Shown piece by piece: positions 1-8,958 of a DNA stretch of 64,000 nt. Source of the stretch: Candidatus Brevundimonas phytovorans (GTDB lineage: Bacteria > Pseudomonadota > Alphaproteobacteria > Caulobacterales > Caulobacteraceae); the NCBI GenBank assembly GCA_029203145.1, contig CP119309.1, positions 374,501 to 438,500 on the forward strand, in the 5' to 3' direction. Numbering within the stretch: the first letter of the stretch is position 1; every line of letters starts with the position of its first letter. The notes under the pieces were generated by a model. It ran no database searches. It saw nothing but the letters and a program-made list of their open reading frames with translations, and was not told the DNA's origin. Position numbers and translations under genes: made by a program.

Positions 1-69
1 CGGATCGAGACGGTGCGCGGCCTGGGCTATCGCCTGTCGCCGCTGGCCGGCGAGAGCGACGCGGCCTGA
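1..69 (+). CDS. OmpR-family response regulator, 3' end only
   Basis: Only the last 22 codons are in the window. They read RIETVRGLGYRLSP followed by a short tail; TVRGLGYRL is the typical end of the winged-helix DNA-binding domain of OmpR/PhoB regulators. The stop lies 7 bases before the start of a histidine kinase, so this is the regulator partner of that kinase in a two-component operon. The receiver domain and phosphoacceptor Asp are outside the window. Confidence 0.8.
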   Translation, partial: RIETVRGLGYRLSPLAGESDAA

Positions 70-76
70 TCGCCGG

Positions 77-1525
77 ATGAGCGACGCCGGGGCGACTGAG
101 GCGCCCGCCCAGCCTGAAAAGAAGGAATGGGGCCGCTGGTTCGGGCGGCCTGGCCGGTCGCTGACGCGACGGCTGATCTGGCTCGCCTCGGCCTGGATTC
201 TGGTGGCCCTGGTGGTGACGGGCGTGGTGCTGACCTCGGTGTTCCAGGAATCGGCGCTGCGGCGGCTGGGCAATATGCTGGGCGACACCATCGACGAGGC
301 GGTGGTCGCCGCCAGCATCACCCCCGAGGGGGAGGTCTTTGTCGGTGAAATCCGCGACGCGCGGACCGAACGCCTGCTGTCCGGCAAGTACTGGATGGTG
401 GCTGAGCCGACGACGGACGGGCGTCTGCAGATTCTGGCGCGCTCGGCCTCGCTGGGGCAGGCTGATCTGGAGTATGCGCCGGATCTGGGCGCGCGGTTGC
501 AGGCCGCCTTCGGCCAGACCATCAGCTACAACGCCGAGGACGGCCCCAAGGGCGAGCCTCTGCGCATCGCCGCCAGCATGAAGCAGTTGCCGGGGCGGAC
601 CGCGCCGGTGGTCTTCTTCGCCGGGGTGGACCGCTCCGACATCGACGCCGACACGCGCCAGTTCGCCACCGTGACCTGGGTGGCCATGCTGCTGCTGGGG
701 GCAGGGCTGGTCTCGGCGGTCTTCATTCAGGTGCGGGTCGGCCTGCGTCCCCTGTTCGATCTGCGCGACGAGATTTCGGACGTGCGCAAGGGAAGATCGC
801 ACAGGGTCGAGGGCGTCTATCCGCTGGAAATCCAGCCCCTGGCCGAACAGGTCAACCGGCTGCTGACCCACAATCAGGAGACGGTGGAGCGTCAGCGCAC
901 CCACGTCGGCAACCTGGCCCATGCGCTGAAGACGCCGCTGGCGGTCATGCTGGCCGAGGCGGGGGCCAGCGAGGGCGTCCTGCCCGACATGGTGCGCAAG
1001 CAGACGCGGGTGATGCAGGATCAGGTGGATCACCACCTGCGCCGCGCCCGCGCCGCCGCCCGCGCCGCCCACGGTCTGGGCGAGCGGACCCCGGTGGGCG
1101 AGGTGCTGGACGAACTGGCCGTCATGCTGGAGCGGGTGTTCGAAACCAAGGGGGTCGAGATCGACTGGCGCGCGCCCGACGACCTGGCCTTCCTGGGCGA
1201 GCGTCAGGACCTGCAGGAAATTCTGGGCAACCTGATAGAGAACGCCGCCAAGTGGTGCCGGCGCCGGGTGCGGATTTCGGCCGGCGCCTCGCTGCCCGGC
1301 CAGATGGTGGTGGTGGTCGAGGACGACGGCCCCGGCCTGCCCGCCGACCAGCGCGACGCCGCCCTGAAACGCGGCGCCCGCATGGACGAGAACACGCCGG
1401 GCACGGGCCTGGGCCTGTCCATCGTCGAGGACCTGACGCGGGCTTACGGGGGCCGGGTCACGCTGGCCGACAGCGACATGGGCGGGCTGAAGGTGCTGCT
1501 GGAGCTGCCGGCGGCGGAGGGGTGA
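77..1525 (+). CDS. Two-component sensor histidine kinase
   Basis: A 482-residue inner-membrane kinase. There is a cytoplasmic basic N-terminus, TM1 at about residues 33-55, a periplasmic sensor region of about 140 residues, TM2 at about 197-219 and a HAMP-like linker. The DHp helix contains AHALKTPL with the phosphoacceptor at His282. The ATPase domain shows an N box (NLIENAAKW, about 385) and G boxes (VEDDGPGLP; GTGLGLSIV, about 441). The HALKTPL form of the H box is common in PhoQ-like kinases. It follows the response regulator by 7 bases, so it should phosphorylate that protein. The stimulus cannot be read from the sequence. Confidence 0.88.
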   Translation: MSDAGATEAPAQPEKKEWGRWFGRPGRSLTRRLIWLASAWILVALVVTGVVLTSVFQESALRRLGNMLGDTIDEAVVAASITPEGEVFVGEIRDARTERLLSGKYWMVAEPTTDGRLQILARSASLGQADLEYAPDLGARLQAAFGQTISYNAEDGPKGEPLRIAASMKQLPGRTAPVVFFAGVDRSDIDADTRQFATVTWVAMLLLGAGLVSAVFIQVRVGLRPLFDLRDEISDVRKGRSHRVEGVYPLEIQPLAEQVNRLLTHNQETVERQRTHVGNLAHALKTPLAVMLAEAGASEGVLPDMVRKQTRVMQDQVDHHLRRARAAARAAHGLGERTPVGEVLDELAVMLERVFETKGVEIDWRAPDDLAFLGERQDLQEILGNLIENAAKWCRRRVRISAGASLPGQMVVVVEDDGPGLPADQRDAALKRGARMDENTPGTGLGLSIVEDLTRAYGGRVTLADSDMGGLKVLLELPAAEG

Positions 1526-1530
1526 AGGGA

Positions 1531-1549
1531 GGCGGGATAAACGCCCGCC
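1531..1549. terminator. Hairpin after the two-component operon
   Basis: GGCGGG and CCCGCC arms of 6 bp are separated by 7 bases, starting 5 bases after the kinase stop codon. No T-run follows, so this is a weak or Rho-assisted terminator candidate. A TTGACA at 1556-1561 just downstream could be the -35 box for the LemA gene, but no convincing -10 is visible. Confidence 0.35.
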
Positions 1550-1609
1550 TACACGTTGACAAAAAGGCTCCCAGGCCAGAGGAAACATCGTCTTTTCAAG
1601 GGGGTTTCC

Positions 1610-2353
1610 ATGGGCAATGAACTCGACGAAGTCACGGGTCCGGTCAATCGGGCGGGGCGCGACATCAATGTCATCGAGAAGCAGATTCCGGTGACGATCG
1701 GGGCGGGCTCCCTGATCTTCGAGATCGCCCTGTGGGGCGCCGTTCCCGCGATCGCCCTGGCCGGCGTCGCCCTGGGGCTGGTTCCGTTGCAGCAGGGGCT
1801 CGTCGCGGCGGCGCTGGGCGTCCTGCCCGGCCTGATCTTCCTGTTCATGAAGATCAACGCCCTGGCCTATCTGCGCAAGCTGCAGCAGAAGATTCAGGCC
1901 GACGCCTCTCAGATCGACAACTATCTGGAGCAGCGGGTCATCATCCTGAACAACGTCGTCGGTCTGCTGAACAAGGCGGTCGATCTGGACAAGGACGTGA
2001 TGAAGAGCGTCACCGCCCTGCGCAGCGGCGCCTCGGCAGGCATGGACGCCCAGCGCAACGCCGCCTCGGCCGAGATGGAGAGCGTGCTGTCGCGCATCAA
2101 TGTGGCGTTCGAGGCCTATCCGGACCTGAAGGCCCACGCCGCCGTCGCCGACGCCATGCAGCAGAACAGCTATCTGCAAAAGGAAATCACCGCCGCGCGC
2201 ACCCTCTACAACGACACGGTGGCGATCTGGAATCAGGACATCTTCGCCTGGCCGGCCAAGCAGATCGTGGCTGCGCGCAACCGCTACACCACCCGCATCC
2301 CCTTCACGGCGACGGCTGAGACCAAGGCGGCGGCGCGGGAGACCTTCTTCTGA
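1610..2353 (+). CDS. LemA family protein
   Basis: 247 residues. The start at 1610 is chosen over an in-frame ATG at 1556 because AAGGGGG sits a few bases upstream. A hydrophobic N-terminal third (about residues 26-76, probably two membrane passes) is followed by a long helical region. That region reads ILNNVVGLLNKAVDLDKDV and then TALRSG, which matches the LemA pattern of a helical bundle with a conserved Asn-Leu-Val-like stretch. LemA proteins are membrane-anchored helical proteins of poorly defined function. The next gene is a DUF3137 protein, a frequent LemA partner, so the two probably act together at the membrane. Confidence 0.75.
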   Translation: MGNELDEVTGPVNRAGRDINVIEKQIPVTIGAGSLIFEIALWGAVPAIALAGVALGLVPLQQGLVAAALGVLPGLIFLFMKINALAYLRKLQQKIQADASQIDNYLEQRVIILNNVVGLLNKAVDLDKDVMKSVTALRSGASAGMDAQRNAASAEMESVLSRINVAFEAYPDLKAHAAVADAMQQNSYLQKEITAARTLYNDTVAIWNQDIFAWPAKQIVAARNRYTTRIPFTATAETKAAARETFF

Positions 2354-2373
2354 CTGGGCTTCTGACCGCCGCC

Positions 2374-4149
2374 ATGACGGGGGGCATGACGGGGGCCATG
2401 ACCGAAGATGTCCACGAACCGCTCGACCACTATCAGGCCAATCTGAAGGAGGCCCACCGGACGCATACGGCGGCCTTTTTCGAGGACCTGGTCCGCACCT
2501 CCGGCGTCGACGAGGCGGCCAACGCCAAGACGGTTCAGGACATCCGCGATCTGGAACAGCGCGGCAAGGCCTCGGGCGCCAGCACCCGGTGGTGGAAGCT
2601 GCTGCGCATTGTGGTCTTCGTCGCGGTCGCGGCGACCCTGTTCATGGCCTATCGCCAGCATCTGGCCTGGCTGGCGGGGACGGCTGGCCTGCTGGTCGCC
2701 GTCTTCGCCAAGCTGAACCCGATCATCAAGGCCGGCGACAATCGCACCCAGGCCCTGGCCGAGGCCCGCGCCGAAATGGAGGCCCTGGCCTGGGGCCAGA
2801 TGGCGGCGCTGAACCGCCTGTTCGATTGGGACATCTTCGCCAAACTGGTGGGCAAGACCTTCCCTCAGATCGAACTGGATCCCTATTTCAGCCATGCCCG
2901 CCTGACCAACCTGCGTCAGTCCTATGGCTGGAACGACGCCTTCAACAGCAGCCGGTCGGTGATGTTCGCCCATACGGGCGTGGTCAGCGGCAACCCCTTC
3001 ATCCTGGCCCAGACCCTGAACCACTGGATCGGGTCAAAGACCTACAGCGGCAGCCTGACGATCCACTGGACCGAACAAGGGCGCGATGCCAACGGGCGAC
3101 GGACCACCGTGTCGCGGTCCCAGACGCTGAGGGCTTCGGTCGACAAGCCCTTCCCCAGCTATGAGACCGAGTCGATTCTGATCTACGGCAACCACGCCGC
3201 GCCGGACTTGAACTTCACGCGCCAGCCTTCGTCCCTGTCGGGGCTGGACGATGGCGTCATCAACAAGTGGCGCAAGAACCAGGCGATCAAGAAGCTGGAG
3301 ACCAAGGCCCGAAAGCTGTCGTCCGGCTCCGGCTTCACGCCCATGGCCAACCGCGAGTTCGACGCCCTGTTCGCCGCCGGCGACCGCGATCACGAAGTCC
3401 AGTTCCGCATGTTGTTCACCCCCCTGGCCCAGCAGGAGATGGTGAAGATCCTCAAGGACAAGACTGTCGGCTTTGGCGACAACTTCGTCTTCAGCAAGAT
3501 GCAGAAGATCAACGCGGTCGAGCCCAGGCACCTTGTCGGCATGGACATCAGCGCCACGCCCGGAACGTTCCGCTTCTACGATCTGGCGGCGGCCCGCGCG
3601 CATTTCAACGACTACCACAATGGGCTGTTCAAGGCCTTCTACTTCAGCTTCGCGCCCATCCTGGCCATCCCCCTGTACCAGCAGCATCGACCGGCCGAGG
3701 ACATCTATGCGGGCGTGGCCCAGGGCTCGTGTTTCTGGGAGCATGAAGCCCTCGCCAACTACATGGGCGCAGGGCGCTTCAGCCACCCCGACAGCGTCAC
3801 CCGCAATGTCCTGAAGACCGCGAGCCATGGCGGCGAAGAGGGCGCCCAGAAGGTCCAGGTCACGGCCCATGGCTTCCGGGGCGTGGACCGCGTCGATCAC
3901 ATCCCCGTCCGCGGCGGCGACGGTTTCACCCACCAGGTGCCCGTGCAGTGGATCGAGTATATTCCGGTGGACCGCACGTCGGAAATCCTGGTGTGCGACG
4001 CGGCGCCGACCGCGACGGCGGGGCCGGATGCCGCCCCGGAGGCGGCTCCCGACACCGCGCCGCCTTGGCGCGACCACTTCACCCGGCACGGTCTTGCGCC
4101 TGAAAGCGCCGTCGCCCGCCGCTCCATCTTTGCAGCCTTGATGCAATAG
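2374..4149 (+). CDS. DUF3137 domain-containing membrane protein
   Basis: Up to 591 residues. In-frame ATGs at 2374, 2386 and 2398 are all possible and none has a strong ribosome-binding site. The N-terminal soluble helix is followed by two close membrane segments (about residues 74-117). A large domain then has patches such as YFSHARLTN, SLTIHW, FSFAPILAIPLYQQHR and WIEYIPVDR. This layout fits DUF3137, whose members usually sit beside LemA genes, as here (20-base gap). Residues from about 545 are Ala/Pro-rich and probably disordered. The biochemical role is unknown. Confidence 0.65.
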   Translation: MTGGMTGAMTEDVHEPLDHYQANLKEAHRTHTAAFFEDLVRTSGVDEAANAKTVQDIRDLEQRGKASGASTRWWKLLRIVVFVAVAATLFMAYRQHLAWLAGTAGLLVAVFAKLNPIIKAGDNRTQALAEARAEMEALAWGQMAALNRLFDWDIFAKLVGKTFPQIELDPYFSHARLTNLRQSYGWNDAFNSSRSVMFAHTGVVSGNPFILAQTLNHWIGSKTYSGSLTIHWTEQGRDANGRRTTVSRSQTLRASVDKPFPSYETESILIYGNHAAPDLNFTRQPSSLSGLDDGVINKWRKNQAIKKLETKARKLSSGSGFTPMANREFDALFAAGDRDHEVQFRMLFTPLAQQEMVKILKDKTVGFGDNFVFSKMQKINAVEPRHLVGMDISATPGTFRFYDLAAARAHFNDYHNGLFKAFYFSFAPILAIPLYQQHRPAEDIYAGVAQGSCFWEHEALANYMGAGRFSHPDSVTRNVLKTASHGGEEGAQKVQVTAHGFRGVDRVDHIPVRGGDGFTHQVPVQWIEYIPVDRTSEILVCDAAPTATAGPDAAPEAAPDTAPPWRDHFTRHGLAPESAVARRSIFAALMQ

Positions 4150-4237
4150 GCTTCCTGCGGGGCTCCAATCCCCTGTTAACCCGAAGGGCGCACCCTCGGC
4201 GCCGTGGTCGGGATTCGGATCGGCTAGAGGAGAATGC

Positions 4238-5602
4238 ATGGCGGACCTGTCGGTCGCGCAAAGGGCCGCCCTGGCCCAGCTGATCGCCGCTTGCCCGGAT
4301 CATCTGCTGTTCCAGCTGGAAACGCTGGCGGCGGCGATGACGGGGGATCGGGCGTGGGCGCTGCGCGACATGGTCGAGGCCGAAGGGCTGGACCGCCGAC
4401 GCCGGGACGCCGCCTTTGCGCCGCTGACGCCGCTGTTCCGACGACGCGAGGACGGGCTGGAGGGTCTGAGTTTTCCAGCGGGCGTGCCGGCGCGGCTGTG
4501 GCGGCTGGCCACCCGCAACGAACCTGAGCTTTTGCCGCAACTGGATCGTGACGATGAACTGTCGCGGATGGTGGCCGACCGCCTGTGCCTGAGCGCGGCC
4601 TCGGCGGTGCGGGATCAGGCCGAGGCCCTGTGGGCGGGCGCGAGCGCGGCGCAGGTGGCGGAGCTGGCCGCCTGTTTCGACATGGCGGGGTTGGCGCGGC
4701 GCAGTCTGGCCTTTCTGGAGATCTGGCTGGGACGGCCGGGACCGGAGGCGACGGCGGAGCTGAAACTGGCGTTGCGCCAGGCGGCCTCGATCGCCCCGGA
4801 CGGGGCCGCGCGGTTGATGGAGATCTATTTCGCCCACCTGACGGACGCGCGGATGATGCTGCGGCTGGTGGCCCAGGCCACGCCTGCCGCCGGGCGCGAG
4901 ACGGTGGTGGGCGAGAGCGAACTGGCGGTCTTTGTCGATCGGGTGGTGACGGCCCTGGCCCATCGCGCGGCGGAGGCGGCGGCGTTCGATCCGACGGCGC
5001 CGGGGGCGGATGCCGGTCTGCTGAAGGCCGATCTGGACTGGTGCGCCGAGACCCTGTCCGAGATCGACATGACCCTGCCGATGCGGGCCGACAGCGCCTG
5101 GGGCAAGGCGGTGCGGCAGGCGCGGCTGAAGATCGCGCTGAGGCTGTCGGAACTGTTCAGCGCCGCCGAGAAGGCGACGGGCAAGGTCTTGCCGGTCGAG
5201 CGCACGGCGATTGGGGGGCGGATGACGCGTCCCTCGCCGCGTCTGGACGAGGCCGTGGATGCGTCCGCGGCCGATCGGGCCAGGGCTTTGGCGGGGGTGA
5301 TCGGCCTGGTGCGCGGCCCGGCGACGGTGTTCGGCTGCGAGGCGGAGCGGCGCCAGACGGCGGAAGGCCTGACCGGGCGGCTGGCGACCTGGGCCGACGA
5401 GGCCATCGAGCGGCTGAACGACGGCGAGGCCCCGGATGAGGGGATCGCGCGCAAGCGGATCGCCCTGACCGCCGAACTGCTGGGCCTGATCGGGGCCAAG
5501 GAGGCGCAGCGCACCGTGCGGCGGCGGCTGACGGTGGCGGGGGCGCCGCCCAGCCTTGTCGTGTCGACTGCGACCTCGGGAGCCTCGCGTCAGCGCGCCT
5601 GA
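4238..5602 (+). CDS. Uncharacterised helical protein
   Basis: 454 residues, not recognised. The start is well supported by AGAGGAGA at 4226-4233. The protein is rich in Ala, Leu, Arg and Glu with no signal peptide or membrane segment, and looks like stacked amphipathic helices (a HEAT- or DUF2336-like solenoid is possible, but no signature was identified). Conserved-looking patches include TLAAAMTGDRAWALRD near the N-terminus and KAVRQARLKIALRLSE around residues 290-305. It precedes the cytochrome c maturation operon by 18 bases and may be co-transcribed with it, but nothing in the sequence ties it to haem. Confidence 0.55.
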   Translation: MADLSVAQRAALAQLIAACPDHLLFQLETLAAAMTGDRAWALRDMVEAEGLDRRRRDAAFAPLTPLFRRREDGLEGLSFPAGVPARLWRLATRNEPELLPQLDRDDELSRMVADRLCLSAASAVRDQAEALWAGASAAQVAELAACFDMAGLARRSLAFLEIWLGRPGPEATAELKLALRQAASIAPDGAARLMEIYFAHLTDARMMLRLVAQATPAAGRETVVGESELAVFVDRVVTALAHRAAEAAAFDPTAPGADAGLLKADLDWCAETLSEIDMTLPMRADSAWGKAVRQARLKIALRLSELFSAAEKATGKVLPVERTAIGGRMTRPSPRLDEAVDASAADRARALAGVIGLVRGPATVFGCEAERRQTAEGLTGRLATWADEAIERLNDGEAPDEGIARKRIALTAELLGLIGAKEAQRTVRRRLTVAGAPPSLVVSTATSGASRQRA

Positions 5603-5620
5603 TCCGCTAGAGCGCAGGGC

Positions 5621-6436
5621 ATGACGATCTTCTGGATCATGACGGGACTGGCTGCGGCGATGGCCGGGCTTCTGGTGCTGGCCGGCGCGCGACGCGGGGC
5701 GGATGCTGAGGCTGTGGTCGATCGCGACGCCGCCGGGCGCGAGCTGGCCGAGCTGGACCGGCTGAAAACACGCGGCCTGCTGGACGAGGCGGGCTGGGCC
5801 GCGGCGCGGGCCGAGGCGGGACGGCGGCTGCTGGCCGCGCGCCGGGATGCGCGCACGCCGGTCGCGGGATCGAAGGACCGCGTCTGGGTTCTGGGCGGGA
5901 TCGGCCTGACGGCGGCGACGACGCTGGCGCTTTATCTGGGGCTGGCCGCGCCGGGGATGCCGGATCAGGCCTATGAGACGCGGGTGCGCGACTGGGCGGC
6001 CTCGCCCGAGACCCTGGAGCCGGCCCAGGCGGCGGCGGTGATCGGCCGCATCGTCAAGGATCGACCCGACGACCATCGCGCCCTGACCATGCTGGGCGCG
6101 GCCCGGTTCGAGGCGGGCGACGCGATCGGCGCGGCCTCGGCCTTCCGCCGGGCGCTGGCGATCCAGCCCGACGACGCCCAGAGCTGGGCGCGGCTGGGCG
6201 AGAGCCTGGTGCGGGCCAACGAGGGCGCGGTCGGCGGCGACGCCGAGGCGGCCTTTGTCGAGGCGCTGAAGCATGACCCGGATCAGCTCGGCGCGCGCTA
6301 CTTCCTCGGCGAAGCGGCGCTGAAGCGCGGCGACAAGGCCGGGGCGGCGCAGGCCTGGGGGCCGCTGATCGCGGCGCTGGAGCCGAACGATCCGCGCCGG
6401 GCCGACCTGCAAACAAGACTGGGCGGGGCTGGATGA
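5621..6436 (+). CDS. ccmI: Cytochrome c maturation protein CcmI (CycH)
   Basis: 271 residues. TM1 is at about residues 3-22. A cytoplasmic loop carries the CcmI signature (ELAELDRL, then a GLL motif and a second GRRLLAAR helix). TM2 is at about 87-108, followed by a periplasmic TPR-like region (TMLGAARFEAGD, QSWARLGESL, ARYFLGEAAL). CcmI acts as the chaperone that presents apocytochrome c to the haem lyase complex. It is first in the order ccmI-ccmE-ccmF-ccmH, the classic cycHJKL order of alphaproteobacteria. Confidence 0.85.
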   Translation: MTIFWIMTGLAAAMAGLLVLAGARRGADAEAVVDRDAAGRELAELDRLKTRGLLDEAGWAAARAEAGRRLLAARRDARTPVAGSKDRVWVLGGIGLTAATTLALYLGLAAPGMPDQAYETRVRDWAASPETLEPAQAAAVIGRIVKDRPDDHRALTMLGAARFEAGDAIGAASAFRRALAIQPDDAQSWARLGESLVRANEGAVGGDAEAAFVEALKHDPDQLGARYFLGEAALKRGDKAGAAQAWGPLIAALEPNDPRRADLQTRLGGAG

Positions 6437-6469
6437 GCCTGCGCTGCAACCCTTCTGTGATGTCCTGAC

Positions 6470-6973
6470 ATGAGCTGGCTTCCCAAATCGCCCAAGGCGC
6501 GGCGTCGCCTGTGGATCGTGGCCGCGGCGGCGCCGGTGCTGGCCCTGGCGGTCGGCCTGTCGCTGTGGGCCATGAAGGACAATGTCACCTATTTCTTCTC
6601 GCCGTCCGAGGCGACCGAGGCGGCGGCTCCGGCGGGCCGGGTGATCCGTCTGGGCGGACTGGTCGAGGCCGGCAGCGTGGTCAAGGGCGCGGACGGGACG
6701 GTGGTCTTCGTCGTCACCGACAATGTGGGGACATCGAAGGTCAGCTATCACGGCGACCTGCCCGACCTGTTCCGCGAGGGGCAGGGGATCGTGGCCCAGG
6801 GGACGTTCCGCCCCGACCGGACCTTTGAGGCCAGTCAGGTGCTGGCCAAGCACGACGAGACCTATATGCCGCGCGAAGTCGCCGATCGTCTGAAGGAAAA
6901 GGGCGAGTGGCGTCCCGAGACGGGCGAAGCGCCGCCCGCAGCTCAATCCGCAACCGCGAGCCGCAGCCTGTGA
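6470..6973 (+). CDS. ccmE: Haem chaperone CcmE (CycJ)
   Basis: 167 residues. A single N-terminal membrane anchor (about 15-35) is followed by a periplasmic OB-fold domain. The haem-binding motif is present: His128 and Tyr132 in AKHDETYMP, where the His attaches haem covalently before transfer to apocytochrome. The segment VRGLVxxGSV-like RLGGLVEAGSV and the VVTDN strand are typical. The stop codon overlaps the GTG start of ccmF by 4 bases, so translation of the two is probably coupled. Confidence 0.93.
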   Translation: MSWLPKSPKARRRLWIVAAAAPVLALAVGLSLWAMKDNVTYFFSPSEATEAAAPAGRVIRLGGLVEAGSVVKGADGTVVFVVTDNVGTSKVSYHGDLPDLFREGQGIVAQGTFRPDRTFEASQVLAKHDETYMPREVADRLKEKGEWRPETGEAPPAAQSATASRSL

Positions 6974-8958
6974 TCGTCGAACTGGGGGCGTTTGCGCTGA
7001 TCCTGGCGCTGGTTCTGGCCGGGCTGACGACGGTGCTGGCGACAGCCGGGCGCTTGAGGCTCAGCCCGGTGCTGGCGGGCGCGGGCGGCGGGGCCTTGAT
7101 CGCCTCGGCGCTGGCCACAGCGCTGGCCTTTGCGGCCCTGATCTACGCCTTCGCGGTGTCGGACTTCTCGGTGTCGAACGTGGCCATGAACAGCCACACC
7201 GACAAGCCCATGCTCTACAAGGTGGCCGCCGCCTGGGGCAGCCACGAGGGCTCGCTGGTGCTGTGGTGCCTGGTCATGACCGGCTTCGGCGGGGCGCTGG
7301 CGCTGGCGCGCGGCCTGCCGTTCGGGCTGAAGACCTCGAGCGTGGCGGTGCAGGGCGCGCTGTCGACCATGTTCCTAGCCTTCGCCGTCTTTACGTCGAA
7401 CCCGTTCGCACGTCTGGACCCCGCCCCGGTGCAGGGGGCGTCGCTGAACCCGCTGTTGCAGGACCCGGCGCTCGCCTTCCATCCGCCGCTGCTCTACGCG
7501 GGCTATGTCGGGTTTTCGGTCTGTTTCTCGCTGGCGGTCGCCGCCCTGATCGAGAAGCGGGTTGATCCGGCCTGGGGGCGCTGGGTGCGGCCGTGGGCGC
7601 TGGCGTCCTGGGCCTTTCTGACGGTCGGCATCCTGCTGGGCTCTTTCTGGGCCTATTATGAACTGGGCTGGGGCGGCTGGTGGTTCTGGGACCCGGTCGA
7701 GAACGCCAGCTTCATGCCGTGGCTGGCGGGGGCGGCATTGCTGCACTCAGCCATCGTCACCGAGCGGCGCGGGGCGCTGGCGGGGTGGACGGTCTTCCTG
7801 GCCATCCTGGCCTTCACCTTCTCCATGCTGGGGGCGTTTCTGGTACGCTCGGGCGTTTTGACCAGCGTTCACGCCTTCGCCGTCGATCCTGAGCGCGGGA
7901 TGATGCTGCTGGCCATTCTGGGCGTGGCGGCGGGCGCGGCCTTTATCCTGTTTGCCTTCAGGGCGCCGGCGATCCGGTCGGGCGCGGCATTCGCGCCGAT
8001 CAGCCGCGAAGGCGCGCTGGTGCTGAACAACCTCTTCCTGACGGCGGCGGCGGCGACGGTGCTGCTGGGCACCCTCTATCCGCTGATCCTCGAGGGGATT
8101 TCGGGGGCGACCATTTCGGTGGGGCCGCCCTATTTCGCCGCGACCTTCGTGCCCCTGCTGCTGGTGGCCTGTCTGATCCTGCCCGCCGGGCCTCTGCTGG
8201 CGTGGAAGCGCGGCGACCTGAAGGGGGCCTTGCAGCGGCTGTGGCTGGCGGCGGGTCTGGCGGTCGTGGCGGCCTTTGCGGCCTTTATGCTGTTCGAGCC
8301 CAAGAAGGCGCTGGCGGCGGCGGGACTGGGCGTGGGGGCCTGGCTGATTTTGGGCGCGCTGGCCGAGGTGGCGACGCGGACCAAGGCGTTTCGCGCGCCG
8401 CTGGCTGAGACCCTGCGTCGCGCTAAGGGGCTGCCGCTGGGGGCCTGGGGCATGACCCTGGCCCATGCGGGGCTGGGCGTCTTCATCCTGGGGGCCGTGG
8501 TCGAGACCAGCTTCAAGGCCGAGGCGGCCGCCGCTGTGCCTCTGGGCGGCGTGGTCTCGTCGGGGCCGTGGAAGGTGAGGCTGGACGCGGTCGAGGTGAT
8601 CGAGGGCCCCAACTATCTGGCCGAGCAGGGACGTTTCACCGTGGCGCCGGTCGAGGGCGGGGCGGTCGAGCGCACCGTCACCGCCGAGCGCCGCTTCTTC
8701 CCGGCGGGCGGGCAGACGACGACCGAGGTCGGTCTCGACTTCCGCGGGCTGGACGACGTCTATGTGGTCATGGGCGAGCGGGCGGCGACCGAGAACAATG
8801 CGCAGGCCTGGACGGTGCGGGTCTATTACAATCCGTGGGCGCGGCTGATCTTCCTCGGCCCGGCGATCATGGCCCTGGGCGGGATGCTGTCCTTGCTGGA
8901 CCGACGGCTGCGCGTCGGGGCGAGCTCACGCAAGAAGACTGCGGAGGTTAAAGCGTGA
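6970..8958 (+). CDS. ccmF: Haem lyase subunit CcmF (CycK)
   Basis: 662 residues from the GTG at 6970, whose TGA overlap with ccmE favours it over a longer reading from 6907. A polytopic membrane protein with the tryptophan-rich WWD motif (GWGGWWFWDPVEN, about residues 232-245) that binds haem on the periplasmic side. NSHTDKPMLYK, GSHEGSLVLW and the C-terminal GPAIMALGGMLSLLDRR are also CcmF hallmarks. With CcmH and CcmI it ligates haem to the CxxCH motif of apocytochrome c. It ends in a 4-base GTGA overlap with ccmH. Confidence 0.95.
   Translation: MIVELGAFALILALVLAGLTTVLATAGRLRLSPVLAGAGGGALIASALATALAFAALIYAFAVSDFSVSNVAMNSHTDKPMLYKVAAAWGSHEGSLVLWCLVMTGFGGALALARGLPFGLKTSSVAVQGALSTMFLAFAVFTSNPFARLDPAPVQGASLNPLLQDPALAFHPPLLYAGYVGFSVCFSLAVAALIEKRVDPAWGRWVRPWALASWAFLTVGILLGSFWAYYELGWGGWWFWDPVENASFMPWLAGAALLHSAIVTERRGALAGWTVFLAILAFTFSMLGAFLVRSGVLTSVHAFAVDPERGMMLLAILGVAAGAAFILFAFRAPAIRSGAAFAPISREGALVLNNLFLTAAAATVLLGTLYPLILEGISGATISVGPPYFAATFVPLLLVACLILPAGPLLAWKRGDLKGALQRLWLAAGLAVVAAFAAFMLFEPKKALAAAGLGVGAWLILGALAEVATRTKAFRAPLAETLRRAKGLPLGAWGMTLAHAGLGVFILGAVVETSFKAEAAAAVPLGGVVSSGPWKVRLDAVEVIEGPNYLAEQGRFTVAPVEGGAVERTVTAERRFFPAGGQTTTEVGLDFRGLDDVYVVMGERAATENNAQAWTVRVYYNPWARLIFLGPAIMALGGMLSLLDRRLRVGASSRKKTAEVKA

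Noticed and set aside
4079..6946. Very long open frame on the minus strand (955 codons)
   Set aside because: It lies opposite four well-supported plus-strand genes, is full of Arg, Gly, His and Pro, and has no family signature. High GC keeps the antisense frame open.
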